Notes under the pieces: generated by a model
Database searches by the model: none
What the model was told of the DNA's origin: nothing
Seen by the model: the letters and a program-made list of their open reading frames with translations, nothing else
Position numbers and translations under genes: made by a program
Shown here: piece after piece, positions 16,986 through 25,875 of the stretch
Position numbering within the stretch: the stretch's first letter is position 1
Layout: each line of letters opens with the position of its first letter
Source of the DNA: an uncultured Oscillospiraceae bacterium
GTDB lineage: Bacteria > Bacillota > Clostridia > Oscillospirales > Oscillospiraceae
Direction of reading: 5' to 3'
Length of the DNA: 64,000 nucleotides
NCBI GenBank assembly: GCA_947626345.1
Contig: CANQSF010000007.1
Span: forward strand, 1-64,000

Positions 16986-17275
16986 AAAAGCCTCCCCTGT
17001 GTAAGGGGAGGTGGGCGCCGCTTGCGGCGCTCGGAGGGGTTGATTCTTTAGAGTACTGCGATGAACGTGGCTGGCCTATCAAGCAATCCCCCAGACTCCG
17101 GCTGTCGCCGGAGCCAGCCCCCTTTAACAAGGGGGCCACCGTATTGTGCGGCGTTGCCGCCTTCCCCTTTACACAAGGGGGCCTCCACATTGTGCGGCGG
17201 ACGCCGCCTTCCCCTTTACACAAGGGGGCCTCCATATTGTGCGGCGGACGCCGCGCAGCTTCCCTTTTCCCCCGC
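16986..17275 (+). repeat. modular palindromic repeat, copy A
   Basis: This 415-bp gene-free stretch (16957-17371) is filled mainly by a dispersed repeat. It begins with the hairpin AAAGCCTCCCCTGTGTAAGG and carries small palindromes (GCCGCTTGCGGC), CAATCCCCCAGAC, a hairpin CTCCGGCTGTCGCCGGAG and an AGCCCCCTTT end. A 47-bp subunit starting CCTTCCCCTTTACACAAGG is then tandemly repeated (17160, 17207), each unit ending in GCGGCGGACGCCG. Related copies are at 29612, 44374 and 55654. No coding capacity is apparent. Confidence 0.9.
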
Positions 17276-17306
17276 GCCACGCGGGCTCTTTTGTCAACAA
17301 TACGCA

Positions 17307-17335
17307 TTTACAAACTATCCCAAAGCGCGTATAAT
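17307..17335 (+). promoter_or_regulatory. sigma-A promoter of nadE
   Basis: TTTACA (17307-17312), 17 bp, TATAAT (17330-17335); start expected about 30 nt before the ATG at 17372. Confidence 0.85.
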
Positions 17336-17371
17336 GCGCTCATACCAGACATTGGAAAGCGGGGAAATACC

Positions 17372-18100
17372 ATGAGAGACTACAAAGAGGAATTTGAAAA
17401 GCGCGTTGCGTTCATCAAGGATACCCTGGCCAAGAGCGGCCAGAAGGGCATCGTGTACGGCAACTCCGGCGGCAAGGACTGCACCCTGGTGGGCATCCTG
17501 TGCAAGGCCGCCTGCGACGACACCGTGGGCGTGCTGATGCCCTGCGCCGCCAAGCGCAACTTCAGCGCCGACCTGGACGACGGCAAGGCGGTGGCGGAGA
17601 AGTACCACATCGCCATCCGCCTGGTGGACCTGACCCCGGTGCGGGAGGCGGAGCTGCAGGCCCTGGCCGGCATTACGGACATGACCGACGCCGCCGTGGC
17701 CAACATCGCCCCCCGGCTGCGCATGACTACCCTCTACGCCATCGCCGGCGCCGAGGGCCGGCTGGTGGCGGGCACCGGCAACCGCAGCGAGGCATATATG
17801 GGCTACTTCACCAAGTGGGGCGACGGGGCCTACGATTTTGACCCCATCGCGGACCTGACGGTGACGGAGATCTATGAATTCCTGGCCTGGCTGGACGCGC
17901 CCATGTCCGTCCGCACCAAGGCCCCGTCGGCGGGACTGTTCGAGGGGCAGACCGACGAGCAGGAGATGGGCGTCACCTACGCCGCCATCGACCAGTTCCT
18001 CCTCACCGGCCAGGCCGATGAGAAGGACATGGCCGTCATCGACCGGTTCCACCGCGTCAGCGAACACAAGCGCCAGCCCCAGGTGGTATACGAGGGATGA
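17372..18100 (+). CDS. nadE: NAD(+) synthase
   Basis: A 242-residue enzyme of the short, ammonia-using type that amidates nicotinate adenine dinucleotide to NAD. The ATP pyrophosphatase loop GNSGGKDCTLVGILC (about residues 29-43) has Lys/Asp in place of the usual GVDS form, a variant seen in clostridial NadE-like proteins. The substrate-binding segment AGTGNRSEAYMGYFTKWGDG (about 140) is well conserved. No glutaminase domain is fused. The start at 17372 is set by its ribosome site and the family N-terminus. It overlaps the next gene by 4 nt. Confidence 0.9.
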   Translation: MRDYKEEFEKRVAFIKDTLAKSGQKGIVYGNSGGKDCTLVGILCKAACDDTVGVLMPCAAKRNFSADLDDGKAVAEKYHIAIRLVDLTPVREAELQALAGITDMTDAAVANIAPRLRMTTLYAIAGAEGRLVAGTGNRSEAYMGYFTKWGDGAYDFDPIADLTVTEIYEFLAWLDAPMSVRTKAPSAGLFEGQTDEQEMGVTYAAIDQFLLTGQADEKDMAVIDRFHRVSEHKRQPQVVYEG

Positions 18101-18861
18101 GCGTGCGCCAGATCGACGCCGGGCGGCTGACCGACGCCGTGGCGGAGCTGTACGTGCAGGCGTGCCTCGTGCTGCCGGAATGGGTCAAGGAGCGGCTTTA
18201 CGCCTTCGGCAACCCCTACATCATCGAGAATTTTGAGAAAAACGGGAACATCCCCCTGTGCCAGGACACCGGCATGGCGGCGGTGTACCTGGAGGTGGGC
18301 CAGGACGTCCACCTGACCGGGGACATCCCCGCCGCCGTGGACGAGGGCGTCCGCCGGGCGGTGAAGGCGGGGTATCTGCGCTCCTCCATCGTGGCCGACC
18401 CCCTGCGCCGGCAGAACACCGGTGACAACACCCCCGCCGCGCTCTATTACGACATCGTCCCCGGCGACAAGCTCAAAATCACCGTGGCCCCCCGGGGCTT
18501 CGGCTGCGAGAACAAGGCCCGCATCGCCATGCTGGCCCCCGCCGACGGGATCGAGGGGGTGAAGGCCTTCGTGCTGGAGACGGCAAAAATGGCGGTGCCC
18601 GACGCCTGCCCGCCGGTGATGATCGGCGTGGGGATCGGCGGCAACTTCGACCGGGCTGCCTACATGGCCAAGAAGGCCACCCTGCGCCCGGAGCCCAACC
18701 CAGACCCCTTCTACGCCGGCATGGAGCAGGAGCTGTACGAGGCGACGAAAAAGTTCTCCATCGGCGTGCGCATCACCGCCGCCCCCACCCACATCGCGGG
18801 CCTGCCCTGCGCCGTGTCCATCGGCTGCCACAGCCTGCGCTGCGCTTCGGAGGAACTATAA
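18097..18861 (+). CDS. fumarate hydratase class I, alpha subunit (shortened)
   Basis: A 254-residue alpha subunit of an oxygen-sensitive [4Fe-4S] fumarase/L(+)-tartrate dehydratase. Ligand regions are visible: IPLCQDTGM (about residue 51), GFGCENKARI (about 135) and IGCHS near the C-terminus. The family is usually about 280 residues. Here the helix before CQDTG is shorter and the usual G-P-Q-G-L-G-G-x-T-T stretch before PTHIAGLP is missing. The last eight residues (LRCASEEL) seem to come from a palindromic element that begins here. It starts inside nadE (ATGA overlap) and precedes the beta subunit by 171 nt. Whether it is fully active is uncertain. Confidence 0.82.
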   Translation: MSVRQIDAGRLTDAVAELYVQACLVLPEWVKERLYAFGNPYIIENFEKNGNIPLCQDTGMAAVYLEVGQDVHLTGDIPAAVDEGVRRAVKAGYLRSSIVADPLRRQNTGDNTPAALYYDIVPGDKLKITVAPRGFGCENKARIAMLAPADGIEGVKAFVLETAKMAVPDACPPVMIGVGIGGNFDRAAYMAKKATLRPEPNPDPFYAGMEQELYEATKKFSIGVRITAAPTHIAGLPCAVSIGCHSLRCASEEL

Positions 18862-19025
18862 GTCGTTTGAAAGGGAGACCCTTTCAAACGAGAAGGATGC
18901 GGCTCACATACGCGCACTCGCTGCGCTCGCACACTCCGTAAGCCGAGAAGTATTTTTTCCGAGGTACACGCCCCCGGAAAAAATAAACCCAATTCATTTG
19001 CCGCTGCGGCGGCAAACTCTGCGAG
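18835..19025. repeat. palindrome-rich element between the fumarase subunit genes
   Basis: The 171-nt gap between the subunit genes contains several nested inverted repeats: CGTTTGAAAGGG-AGA-CCCTTTCAAACG right after the alpha stop, GCGCACTCGCTGCGCTCGC, ATTTTTTCCG...CGGAAAAAAT and GCCGCTGCGGCGGC. It codes for nothing evident. The stretch GCGCTTCGGAGGAACTATAA, which ends the alpha gene, appears to be its left edge. Only one copy lies in this window. Confidence 0.7.
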
Positions 19026-19032
19026 GCTGTTT

Positions 19033-19569
19033 ATGAACCAAGATATACACATCACCACTCCCCTGACGGACGAAGTCATAAAAACGCTCCGCGCCGGGGA
19101 CGCGGTGCGCATCACCGGCGTGATCTACACCGCCCGGGACGCCGCCCATAAGAAGCTGGCGGAGCTGCTGGCGGCGGGAGAGCCCCTGCCCTTCGACCCC
19201 GCCGGCCAGATCGTCTACTATACCGGCCCCACCCCCGCACCCCCGGGGCGGCCCATCGGCTCCTGCGGGCCCACCACCTCCTATCGGATGGACCGCTACA
19301 CCCCCGCCCTGCTGGCGGCGGGCCTGAAGGGTATGATCGGCAAGGGCCGCCGGGGCCAGGCGGTGCTGGACGCCATCCGGGAGAACACCTGCGTGTACTT
19401 CTCCGCCGAGGGCGGCTGCGGCGCGCTGCTGGCCAACTATGTGAAGCGCTGCGACGTGGTGGCCTTCCCCGAGCTGGGCACCGAGGCGATGCACCGGCTG
19501 GAGGTGGAGGATTTCCCCGTCAGCGTATTCTGCGACTGTACCGGCGAGCTGTACTCGCCCTATCTGTGA
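19033..19569 (+). CDS. fumarate hydratase class I, beta subunit
   Basis: A 178-residue beta subunit that pairs with the alpha chain to form fumarase. The conserved YTGPTPAPPGRPIGSCGPTT segment (about residues 58-77) and the GKG loop with Asp/Glu residues (GMIGKGRRG) are present, and the chain ends with GTEAMHRLEVEDFPV as in the family. The palindromic element separates it from the alpha gene. It feeds malate to the next gene's product. Confidence 0.93.
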   Translation: MNQDIHITTPLTDEVIKTLRAGDAVRITGVIYTARDAAHKKLAELLAAGEPLPFDPAGQIVYYTGPTPAPPGRPIGSCGPTTSYRMDRYTPALLAAGLKGMIGKGRRGQAVLDAIRENTCVYFSAEGGCGALLANYVKRCDVVAFPELGTEAMHRLEVEDFPVSVFCDCTGELYSPYL

Positions 19570-19585
19570 TACGGAGGACATACAC

Positions 19586-20758
19586 TTGGACTACCTGAAA
19601 GCGTCTCTCGAGGCCCACGCCCAGTGGCGGGGCAAGCTCTCCATCCAGCCCAAGGCGCCGGTGGACAGCGCCGAGGCCCTGTCCCTGGCCTACACCCCCG
19701 GGGTGGCCGCCCCCTGTCTGGAGATCCAAAAGGACCCGGACAAGAGCTATACGCTCACCGGCCGGTGGAACACCGTGGCAGTGGTCACCGACGGCTCCGC
19801 GGTGCTGGGCCTGGGGGACATCGGCCCGGAGGCGGGCATGCCCGTGATGGAGGGCAAGTGCGTGCTGTTCAAGGCCTTCGGCGGCGTGGACGCCATCCCC
19901 CTGTGCGTGCGCAGCCACGACGTGGACGACATCGTGCGCACCGTGGCGCTGCTGGCCGGCTCCTTCGGCGGGATCAACCTGGAGGACATCGCCGCCCCCC
20001 GCTGCTTCGAGATCGAACAGCGGCTGAAGCAGCTGTGCGACATCCCCGTGTTCCACGATGACCAGCACGGCACCGCCGTCATCGCCCTGGCGGGGCTCAT
20101 CAATGCCCTGAAGGTGGTGCATAAGCGCCTGGAGGACGTGCGGGTGGTCATCAACGGCGCCGGCGCGGCGGGCACCGCCATCGCCCGGCTGCTGGCCGAG
20201 GCGGGGGCGGGAGACGTGATCGTCTGCGACCGCACCGGCCCCATCGCCGCGGGCCGGCCGGACCTGAATCCCGCCAAGCGCGCCCTGGCCGCCGTGACCA
20301 ACAAGACCGGCCTCACCGGCACCCTGGCCGACGCCCTGCGTGGCGCGGACGCGGTGATCGGCGTGTCCGCCCCCGGGGCCATCACCGGCGGGATGGTCCG
20401 CTCCATGGCGAGGGATGCCATCGTGTTCGCCTGCGCCAATCCCACGCCGGAGATCTTCCCCGACGAGGCGAAGGCCAACGGCGCGGCCGTGGCCGCCACC
20501 GGCCGGAGCGATCTACCCAACCAGCTGAACAACGTGCTGGCCTTCCCCGGCATCTTCCGGGGCGCTCTGGACGTGCGGGCCCGGGACATCGACCACGCCA
20601 TGAAGGTGGCCGCCGCCCATGCCCTGGCGGGCCTGGTGGGCGAGGACGAGCTCTGCGCCGAGTACATCATCCCCCGGCCCTTCGATCCCCGGGTGCGGGA
20701 CGCGGTGGCCGCCGCGGTGGCCCAGGCCGCCCGGGAGTCCGGCGTAGCGCGGATATGA
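19586..20758 (+). CDS. malic enzyme (NAD(P)-dependent)
   Basis: A 390-residue short bacterial malic enzyme converting malate to pyruvate and CO2. Visible are the substrate motif LAYTPGVAAPC, the DGSAVLGLGDIGP segment, the metal site FHDDQHGTAVI (about residues 154-164) and the dinucleotide fold VINGAGAAGTAIA (about 189). The start is TTG at 19586 with GGAGGA 7 nt upstream; no ATG fits the N-terminus. With the fumarase genes it forms a fumarate-malate-pyruvate route. A perfect palindromic terminator follows. Confidence 0.95.
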   Translation: MDYLKASLEAHAQWRGKLSIQPKAPVDSAEALSLAYTPGVAAPCLEIQKDPDKSYTLTGRWNTVAVVTDGSAVLGLGDIGPEAGMPVMEGKCVLFKAFGGVDAIPLCVRSHDVDDIVRTVALLAGSFGGINLEDIAAPRCFEIEQRLKQLCDIPVFHDDQHGTAVIALAGLINALKVVHKRLEDVRVVINGAGAAGTAIARLLAEAGAGDVIVCDRTGPIAAGRPDLNPAKRALAAVTNKTGLTGTLADALRGADAVIGVSAPGAITGGMVRSMARDAIVFACANPTPEIFPDEAKANGAAVAATGRSDLPNQLNNVLAFPGIFRGALDVRARDIDHAMKVAAAHALAGLVGEDELCAEYIIPRPFDPRVRDAVAAAVAQAARESGVARI

Positions 20759-20765
20759 ACCCATA

Positions 20766-20803
20766 AGAATAACTCCCCCTCCGGCCGGAGGGGGAGTTAT
20801 TCT
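20766..20803. terminator. bidirectional terminator between malic enzyme and polC
   Basis: A 38-nt perfect palindrome (AGAATAACTCCCCCTCCGG and its complement) with A/T-rich ends on both sides serves the two convergent genes. Confidence 0.9.
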
Positions 20804-20820
20804 TTTGTCCATCCAAGCGG

Positions 20821-23800
20821 CTAAAAGTCGAACAGCGTCATCTGGCTGGTCTCCGGCAGCTCGCCGAAGGCCCCCAGCTTTCGCAGCACCTCGATGTGGG
20901 CGGAGCTGACCTTGGGGCAGACCGCCGCCAGCTCCTCCACCGACACGAACCGCCGGCCGCCCTCCCGGGCCCGGGCCAGGTCCAGGGCCGCCGTCTGGCC
21001 CAGGCCGGACACGGCCACGAAGGGCACCCGCAGCAGCTTGTCCCCCACCGGGTCGAAGGTGAAGGCGCTGGACTCATACAGGTCGATGGGGGCAAAATTG
21101 AACCCCCGCATGTAAAACTCGTACACCATCTCCAGCGTGGTGGCCAGATCCAGCTCCTTGGCCGTGGCGTTGGGGTTGGCGTTGATCTCCTTCAGCCTGG
21201 CCCGCACCCGGGCCGCCCCGCCCATCATCATCTCCGCGTCGAAGCCGTCCTTCTGGCTGCGGCGATAAAACAGGGCGGAATAAAACGCCAGGGGCTTGTG
21301 GACCTTGTACCAGGCGATGCGGAAGGCCATGAGCACATAGGCCACCGCGTGGGCCTTGGGGAACAGGTACTCGATCTTGTGGCAGGAGTCGATGTACCAC
21401 TGGGGCACGCCGTGCTCCTTCATGGTCTGGACCTGGTCGTCGGTGAGCTGCTTGTTCTTCTTACGCACGTTCTCCATGCTCTTGAAGGCGGTGTTGGCGT
21501 CGATGCCGCAGCTCATCAGATAGATCATGATGTCGTCCCGGCAGCCGATGGTCTGGGAGACGGTGGCGGTCTTGGACTTGATCAGGTCCTGGGCGTTGCC
21601 CAGCCACACGCCGGTGCCGTGGGAGTAACCGGACAGGCGCACCAGCATGTCGAACTTGTCGGGCCGGGTGTCCACCAGCATCTGGCGGGTGAAGCCGGTG
21701 CCGAACTCGGGGATGCCGATGGAGCCGGTCTGGCCGATGATGGGGTCGTCCTCCGGCAGGCCCAGGGCCGCCGGCGAGGAGAACAGGCTCATGGTCTCGG
21801 CGTCGTCCAGACGGATGGTCTTGGCGTCGGTGTCCGTCAGCCGCTCCAGCATGTTGATCATGGTGGGGTTATCGTGGCCCAGCTCGTCCAGCTTCAGCAG
21901 ATAGTCCTCCATGAAGTGATACTCCAGGTGGGTGGTGACGATGTCCGTGCCCGCGTCATCCGCCGGGTGCTGCACCGGGCAGAAGTCGGTCACGTCCATG
22001 TTCTGGGGGATGATCACTAGTCCACCCGGGTGCTGGCCGGTGGTGCGCTTGACGCCCACCAGCCCCTGGGCCAGACGGTTCATCTCCGCCTGGTTGAAGG
22101 TGAGGCCCTTCTCCTCGGCGTATTTTTTCACGTAGCCGTAGGCGGTCTTCTCCGCGATGGTGCCCACAGTGCCGGCCTTGAACACGTGGTCCGCGCCGAA
22201 CAGGGTCTTGGTGTAGGCGTGGGCGTTGGCCTGGTACTCCCCGGAGAAGTTCAGGTCGATATCCGGCACCTTGTCGCCCTTGATGCCCAGGAAGGTGGCG
22301 AAGGGGATATCGAAGCCCTCCTTGCGCATCTCCACGCCGCAGCGGGGGCACAGCTTGTCCGGCATGTCCGCGCCGCAGCCGTAGCCCTTGCCGGAGGCAA
22401 AATCCGTGTGGTAGCACTTGGGGCACAGGTAATGGGCCGGCAGGCTGTTCACCTCCGTGATGCCCGCCAGATACGCCACCAGGCTGGAGCCCACGCTGCC
22501 ACGGCTGCCCACCAGATAGCCGTGGGCCATGCTGTCCGCCACCAGCTTCTGGGCGGACATATAGATCACGTCGAAGTGCCGGCCCAGGATGGTGTCCATC
22601 TCCATCTCCACCCGGTCGGTGACGATCTTCTCCGGCTCCGGGCCGTACAGCTGGCGCAGCCGGCTGTACACCAGGTCCTTCAGCTGCCCGGCGGAGTTCT
22701 CGATCACCGGCGGATACAGCCGGTGCTCCGGCAGCAGGTCCACCTGGCCCTCCACCATGTCCGCGATGAGGTTGGTGTTTTTCACCACCACCTCGTAGGC
22801 CCGCTCCTCGCCCAGATAGGCGAACTCCTCCAGCATCTCCTCCGTGGTGCGGAAGTACAGGGGCATGTCCCGGTCCGCGTCGGAAAAGCCCTTGGAGTTG
22901 AGCAGGATGTGCCGGAAGATCTCGTCCTCCGGGTCGAGAAAATGCACGTCCCCCGTGGCGCACACCGGCTTTCCCAGCTCGTCGGCGATGGAGAGGACCC
23001 GGCGGTTGAGCGCCCGCAGCTCCTCCTCGTTTTTCGCCAGGCCGGTGTCCAGCATGAAGGCGTTGTTGGCGATGGGCATGATCTCGAAGTAGTCGTAAAA
23101 TGCCCCGATGCGCTTCAGCTCCTCCCGGCCCCGGTGGCGGGCCACCGCCTGGAAGAACTCCCCCGCCTCGCAGGCGCTGCCCACGATGAGCCCCTCCCGG
23201 TGGGCCATGAGCAGGCTTTTGGGGATGATCGGCACCTTCCGGAAGTGCTCCAGGTGGCTCTTGGAGATCAGCTCGTAGAGGTTTTTCAGCCCCGTCCGGT
23301 TCTTCACCAGCAGGGAGATGTGCCGGGTCCGGGGATGGCGGCCCGCCGCCCGGCGCAGGCGGAGGCACAGCTCGTTCACCTGGCTCAGGCGCTCTGTCCC
23401 CTGCTCGGCCAGCATGGGGACGAACTTCTCCAGCAGCCGGCCGCACACCAGCGCGTCGTCGCTGGCCCGGTGGTGGTTGAAGGCGGGCAGGCCCAGCCGG
23501 TCGGACACGACGTCCAGCTTGAACTTCTTCAGGTCCGGCAGCAGCGCCTGGGCCAGGGCCAGGGTGTCGATGACCAGCGGCCGGAAGGGCCGGCCCAGCC
23601 GCTCGGCCGCCGCGCCGATGAAGCCCACGTCGAAGTCCGCGTTGTGGGCGCACAGGGGCAGATCCCCCGCAAAATCCAAAAACGCCCCCACGGCCGCGCC
23701 CTCATCCGGGGCGTCGAACACGTCCCGGTCGGTGATGCCCGTCAGGCGCTGGATGTTCTCCGGAATGGGCATATCGGGGTTTACATAAGTTTGGAACCGG

Positions 23801-24798
23801 TCGGCGGGAGCTCCCTGCACGAACCGGACCGCGCCGATCTCCGTGATCCGGTCGTTCTCGTCGGAAAGCCCAGTAGTCTCGATATCAAAGGCCACATAGT
23901 CGCCGTCCAGCGGCCCGTCTCCCGGCCCGCGCACGGCGATCCCTTCGTCTATATCGTTTACATAATACCCTTCCATGCCATAGAGCACGCGGATGCCCTT
24001 GGCCGCCTTGGAGGCGGCGGGGAACGCCTGGGCCACCCCGTGGTCGGTGACGGCCACCGCCGGCATGCCCCACCAGGCAGCCCGCTTGACGGCGGCCGAC
24101 GGGTCGGTCAGGCCGTCCATGGCGGACATCTGGGTGTGCAGATGCAGCTCCACCCGCTTCACCGGCGCGTTGTCCCGGCGGGGTTCCGGGGCCTCGGCGG
24201 TCTGGATGTGGCGGGGCTCCAGCTCCACCTCTTTGCTGTAGGGGTTGAATTTCATGGACCCGGACACGGTCAGGTACATCCCCTGGCCGATCTTTTTGGC
24301 GAAGGACTGGTCCTCCTCCTTGGGGATATACTTGCTGACCCGGATGGAGCCGGCGCCGTCGGTCATGTCGAACTGGAGCACCGTGGCCCCCAGCCGCTGC
24401 ACCTCCCGGGTCTCCACGGCGAACACCCGGCCGGACACCACCACCGTCTTCTGCTCCGGGGAGGCGTCCTTCATGGGGATGGGCCTGCCCTTGATGGCCC
24501 GGCCCAGCAGCACCTTGCCGGAGCCGGCGGGGGCCGCCTTCTCCGCGGGCCGTGGCTCGGCCTGGGACCAGGAGGGTTCCACCTTCACCGTCTGCAGGCC
24601 GAGATACGCGGCGATGGCGCGCTCCACCGCCGTCACCTCCGCCGGGGCGGGCATGGCGGCAAACAGGACCTTGACGGCCATGGCCGTCCGCTCCCGGTTC
24701 ACCGTGCCCTCCAGCACGAAGGCCCCGCCCAAGTCGCTGTAGCTCTTCTCCAGCTCCCGGCAGCAGGGGAACATCTCCATTAACCCTTGCTTTTCCAC
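20821..24798 (-). CDS. polC: DNA polymerase III alpha subunit, PolC type
   Basis: The 1325-residue replicative polymerase of low-GC-lineage Gram-positives. In order: a short N-terminal region, OB fold (about 120-205), PHP domain (LHLHTQMSAMDG, about 222) interrupted by the DEDD 3'-5' exonuclease (VAFDIETTGLSDENDRITEIG, about 302), then the polymerase core with PDIDLNFSGEYQ (about 850) and C-terminal helix-hairpin-helix region. It is about 100 residues shorter than Bacillus PolC, mainly at the N-terminus. The start could be GTG at 24798 or ATG at 24780; the former has GGAG at better spacing. It ends the isoprenoid operon, 24 nt after ispG. Confidence 0.96.
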   Translation of the reverse strand: MEKQGLMEMFPCCRELEKSYSDLGGAFVLEGTVNRERTAMAVKVLFAAMPAPAEVTAVERAIAAYLGLQTVKVEPSWSQAEPRPAEKAAPAGSGKVLLGRAIKGRPIPMKDASPEQKTVVVSGRVFAVETREVQRLGATVLQFDMTDGAGSIRVSKYIPKEEDQSFAKKIGQGMYLTVSGSMKFNPYSKEVELEPRHIQTAEAPEPRRDNAPVKRVELHLHTQMSAMDGLTDPSAAVKRAAWWGMPAVAVTDHGVAQAFPAASKAAKGIRVLYGMEGYYVNDIDEGIAVRGPGDGPLDGDYVAFDIETTGLSDENDRITEIGAVRFVQGAPADRFQTYVNPDMPIPENIQRLTGITDRDVFDAPDEGAAVGAFLDFAGDLPLCAHNADFDVGFIGAAAERLGRPFRPLVIDTLALAQALLPDLKKFKLDVVSDRLGLPAFNHHRASDDALVCGRLLEKFVPMLAEQGTERLSQVNELCLRLRRAAGRHPRTRHISLLVKNRTGLKNLYELISKSHLEHFRKVPIIPKSLLMAHREGLIVGSACEAGEFFQAVARHRGREELKRIGAFYDYFEIMPIANNAFMLDTGLAKNEEELRALNRRVLSIADELGKPVCATGDVHFLDPEDEIFRHILLNSKGFSDADRDMPLYFRTTEEMLEEFAYLGEERAYEVVVKNTNLIADMVEGQVDLLPEHRLYPPVIENSAGQLKDLVYSRLRQLYGPEPEKIVTDRVEMEMDTILGRHFDVIYMSAQKLVADSMAHGYLVGSRGSVGSSLVAYLAGITEVNSLPAHYLCPKCYHTDFASGKGYGCGADMPDKLCPRCGVEMRKEGFDIPFATFLGIKGDKVPDIDLNFSGEYQANAHAYTKTLFGADHVFKAGTVGTIAEKTAYGYVKKYAEEKGLTFNQAEMNRLAQGLVGVKRTTGQHPGGLVIIPQNMDVTDFCPVQHPADDAGTDIVTTHLEYHFMEDYLLKLDELGHDNPTMINMLERLTDTDAKTIRLDDAETMSLFSSPAALGLPEDDPIIGQTGSIGIPEFGTGFTRQMLVDTRPDKFDMLVRLSGYSHGTGVWLGNAQDLIKSKTATVSQTIGCRDDIMIYLMSCGIDANTAFKSMENVRKKNKQLTDDQVQTMKEHGVPQWYIDSCHKIEYLFPKAHAVAYVLMAFRIAWYKVHKPLAFYSALFYRRSQKDGFDAEMMMGGAARVRARLKEINANPNATAKELDLATTLEMVYEFYMRGFNFAPIDLYESSAFTFDPVGDKLLRVPFVAVSGLGQTAALDLARAREGGRRFVSVEELAAVCPKVSSAHIEVLRKLGAFGELPETSQMTLFDF

Positions 24799-24822
24799 CG
24801 CTCTATGTACTCCAGATCTGTC

Positions 24823-25875
24823 TTATGTCCGCTCTATGAGCTCCATGAGCCCGTCCAGCAGCTCCGCCTCGGGCACCCGGGTCCGCACCACCTGGCCCTT
24901 GACGAACAGGCTCCCGAAGCCCTTGCCCCCGGCGATGCCGAAGTCCGCCTCCCGGGCCTCCCCGGGGCCGTTGACCTCGCAGCCCATCACCGCCACGGTG
25001 ATGTCCCGGTCCAAACCAGCGAGCCGCTCCTCCGCCTTTTTCGCCAGGGAGATGAGGTCGATCCTGGTCCGGCCGCAGGTGGGACAGGACACGAACCGCA
25101 CCCCGCCCTTCCGCAGCCCGCAGGCCCGCAATATGGCCAGGCCCGCCTTTACCTCCTCCGCCGGGTCGGCGGTGAGGCTCACACGGATGGTGTCGCCGAT
25201 GCCCTCCATGAGCAGCGTTCCGATGCCCACGGCGGAGTTGACGAGCCCGCCGTAGCTGGTGCCCGCCTCCGTGACGCCCACGTGCAGCGGGCAGTCGAAC
25301 CGCTCCGCCGCCAGACGATAGGCCGCCACGGTGAGGGACACGTCCGAGGCCTTCACCGACAGGGCGATGTCCCCGAAGCCCACCTCGTGCAGCGCGGCGA
25401 TCTCTCCGGCGGCGCTGGCCACCAGTGCCTCGGCGGTGGGGCCGCCGTATTTGGCCAGCACGCTTTTTTCCAGCGAGCCGGTGTTCACCCCGATGCGGAT
25501 GGGGATGCCCCGCTCCCTGCAGGCTGCGGCCACCGCCGCCACCCGCTCCTTGGAGCCGATGTTGCCGGGGTTGATGCGCACAGCGCTCACCCCCGCCTCC
25601 GCCGCCGCGATGGCCAGCCGGTGGTCGAAGTGGATGTCCGCCACCACCGGCATGGGCGCCTGGGCCATGATGGCCGGCAGGGCCGCCGCCGCGGCAGCGT
25701 CAGGCACCGCTACCCGGATGATGTCGCACCCCGCCGCCCGCAGACGGCGCATCTGCTCCAGCGTCGCCCCTGCGTCCCGGGTATCGGTGTTGCACATGGA
25801 CTGGACCGTCACGGCTGCTCCGCCGCCCACGGCCACGCCGCCCACGTCGATCCGTCTGGTCATGTCTCTTTTCAT
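24823..25875 (-). CDS. ispG: 4-hydroxy-3-methylbut-2-enyl diphosphate synthase
   Basis: A 350-residue [4Fe-4S] enzyme (GcpE) making HMBPP in the MEP isoprenoid pathway. The TIM-barrel N-terminal half has VQSMCNTDTRD and VADIHFDHRLA; the C-terminal cluster cysteines appear in the segment CGLRKGGVRFVSCPTCGRTR (about residues 258-277) with the ligand glutamate in GCEVNGPGEA. It overlaps rseP by 4 nt (ATGA), so translation is coupled. Confidence 0.97.
   Translation of the reverse strand: MKRDMTRRIDVGGVAVGGGAAVTVQSMCNTDTRDAGATLEQMRRLRAAGCDIIRVAVPDAAAAAALPAIMAQAPMPVVADIHFDHRLAIAAAEAGVSAVRINPGNIGSKERVAAVAAACRERGIPIRIGVNTGSLEKSVLAKYGGPTAEALVASAAGEIAALHEVGFGDIALSVKASDVSLTVAAYRLAAERFDCPLHVGVTEAGTSYGGLVNSAVGIGTLLMEGIGDTIRVSLTADPAEEVKAGLAILRACGLRKGGVRFVSCPTCGRTRIDLISLAKKAEERLAGLDRDITVAVMGCEVNGPGEAREADFGIAGGKGFGSLFVKGQVVRTRVPEAELLDGLMELIERT

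Noticed and set aside
17105..17275. Possible CRISPR array
   Set aside because: Units repeat at 47 bp but have no unique spacers, and the same hairpins appear elsewhere as a dispersed repeat family. No cas genes are present.
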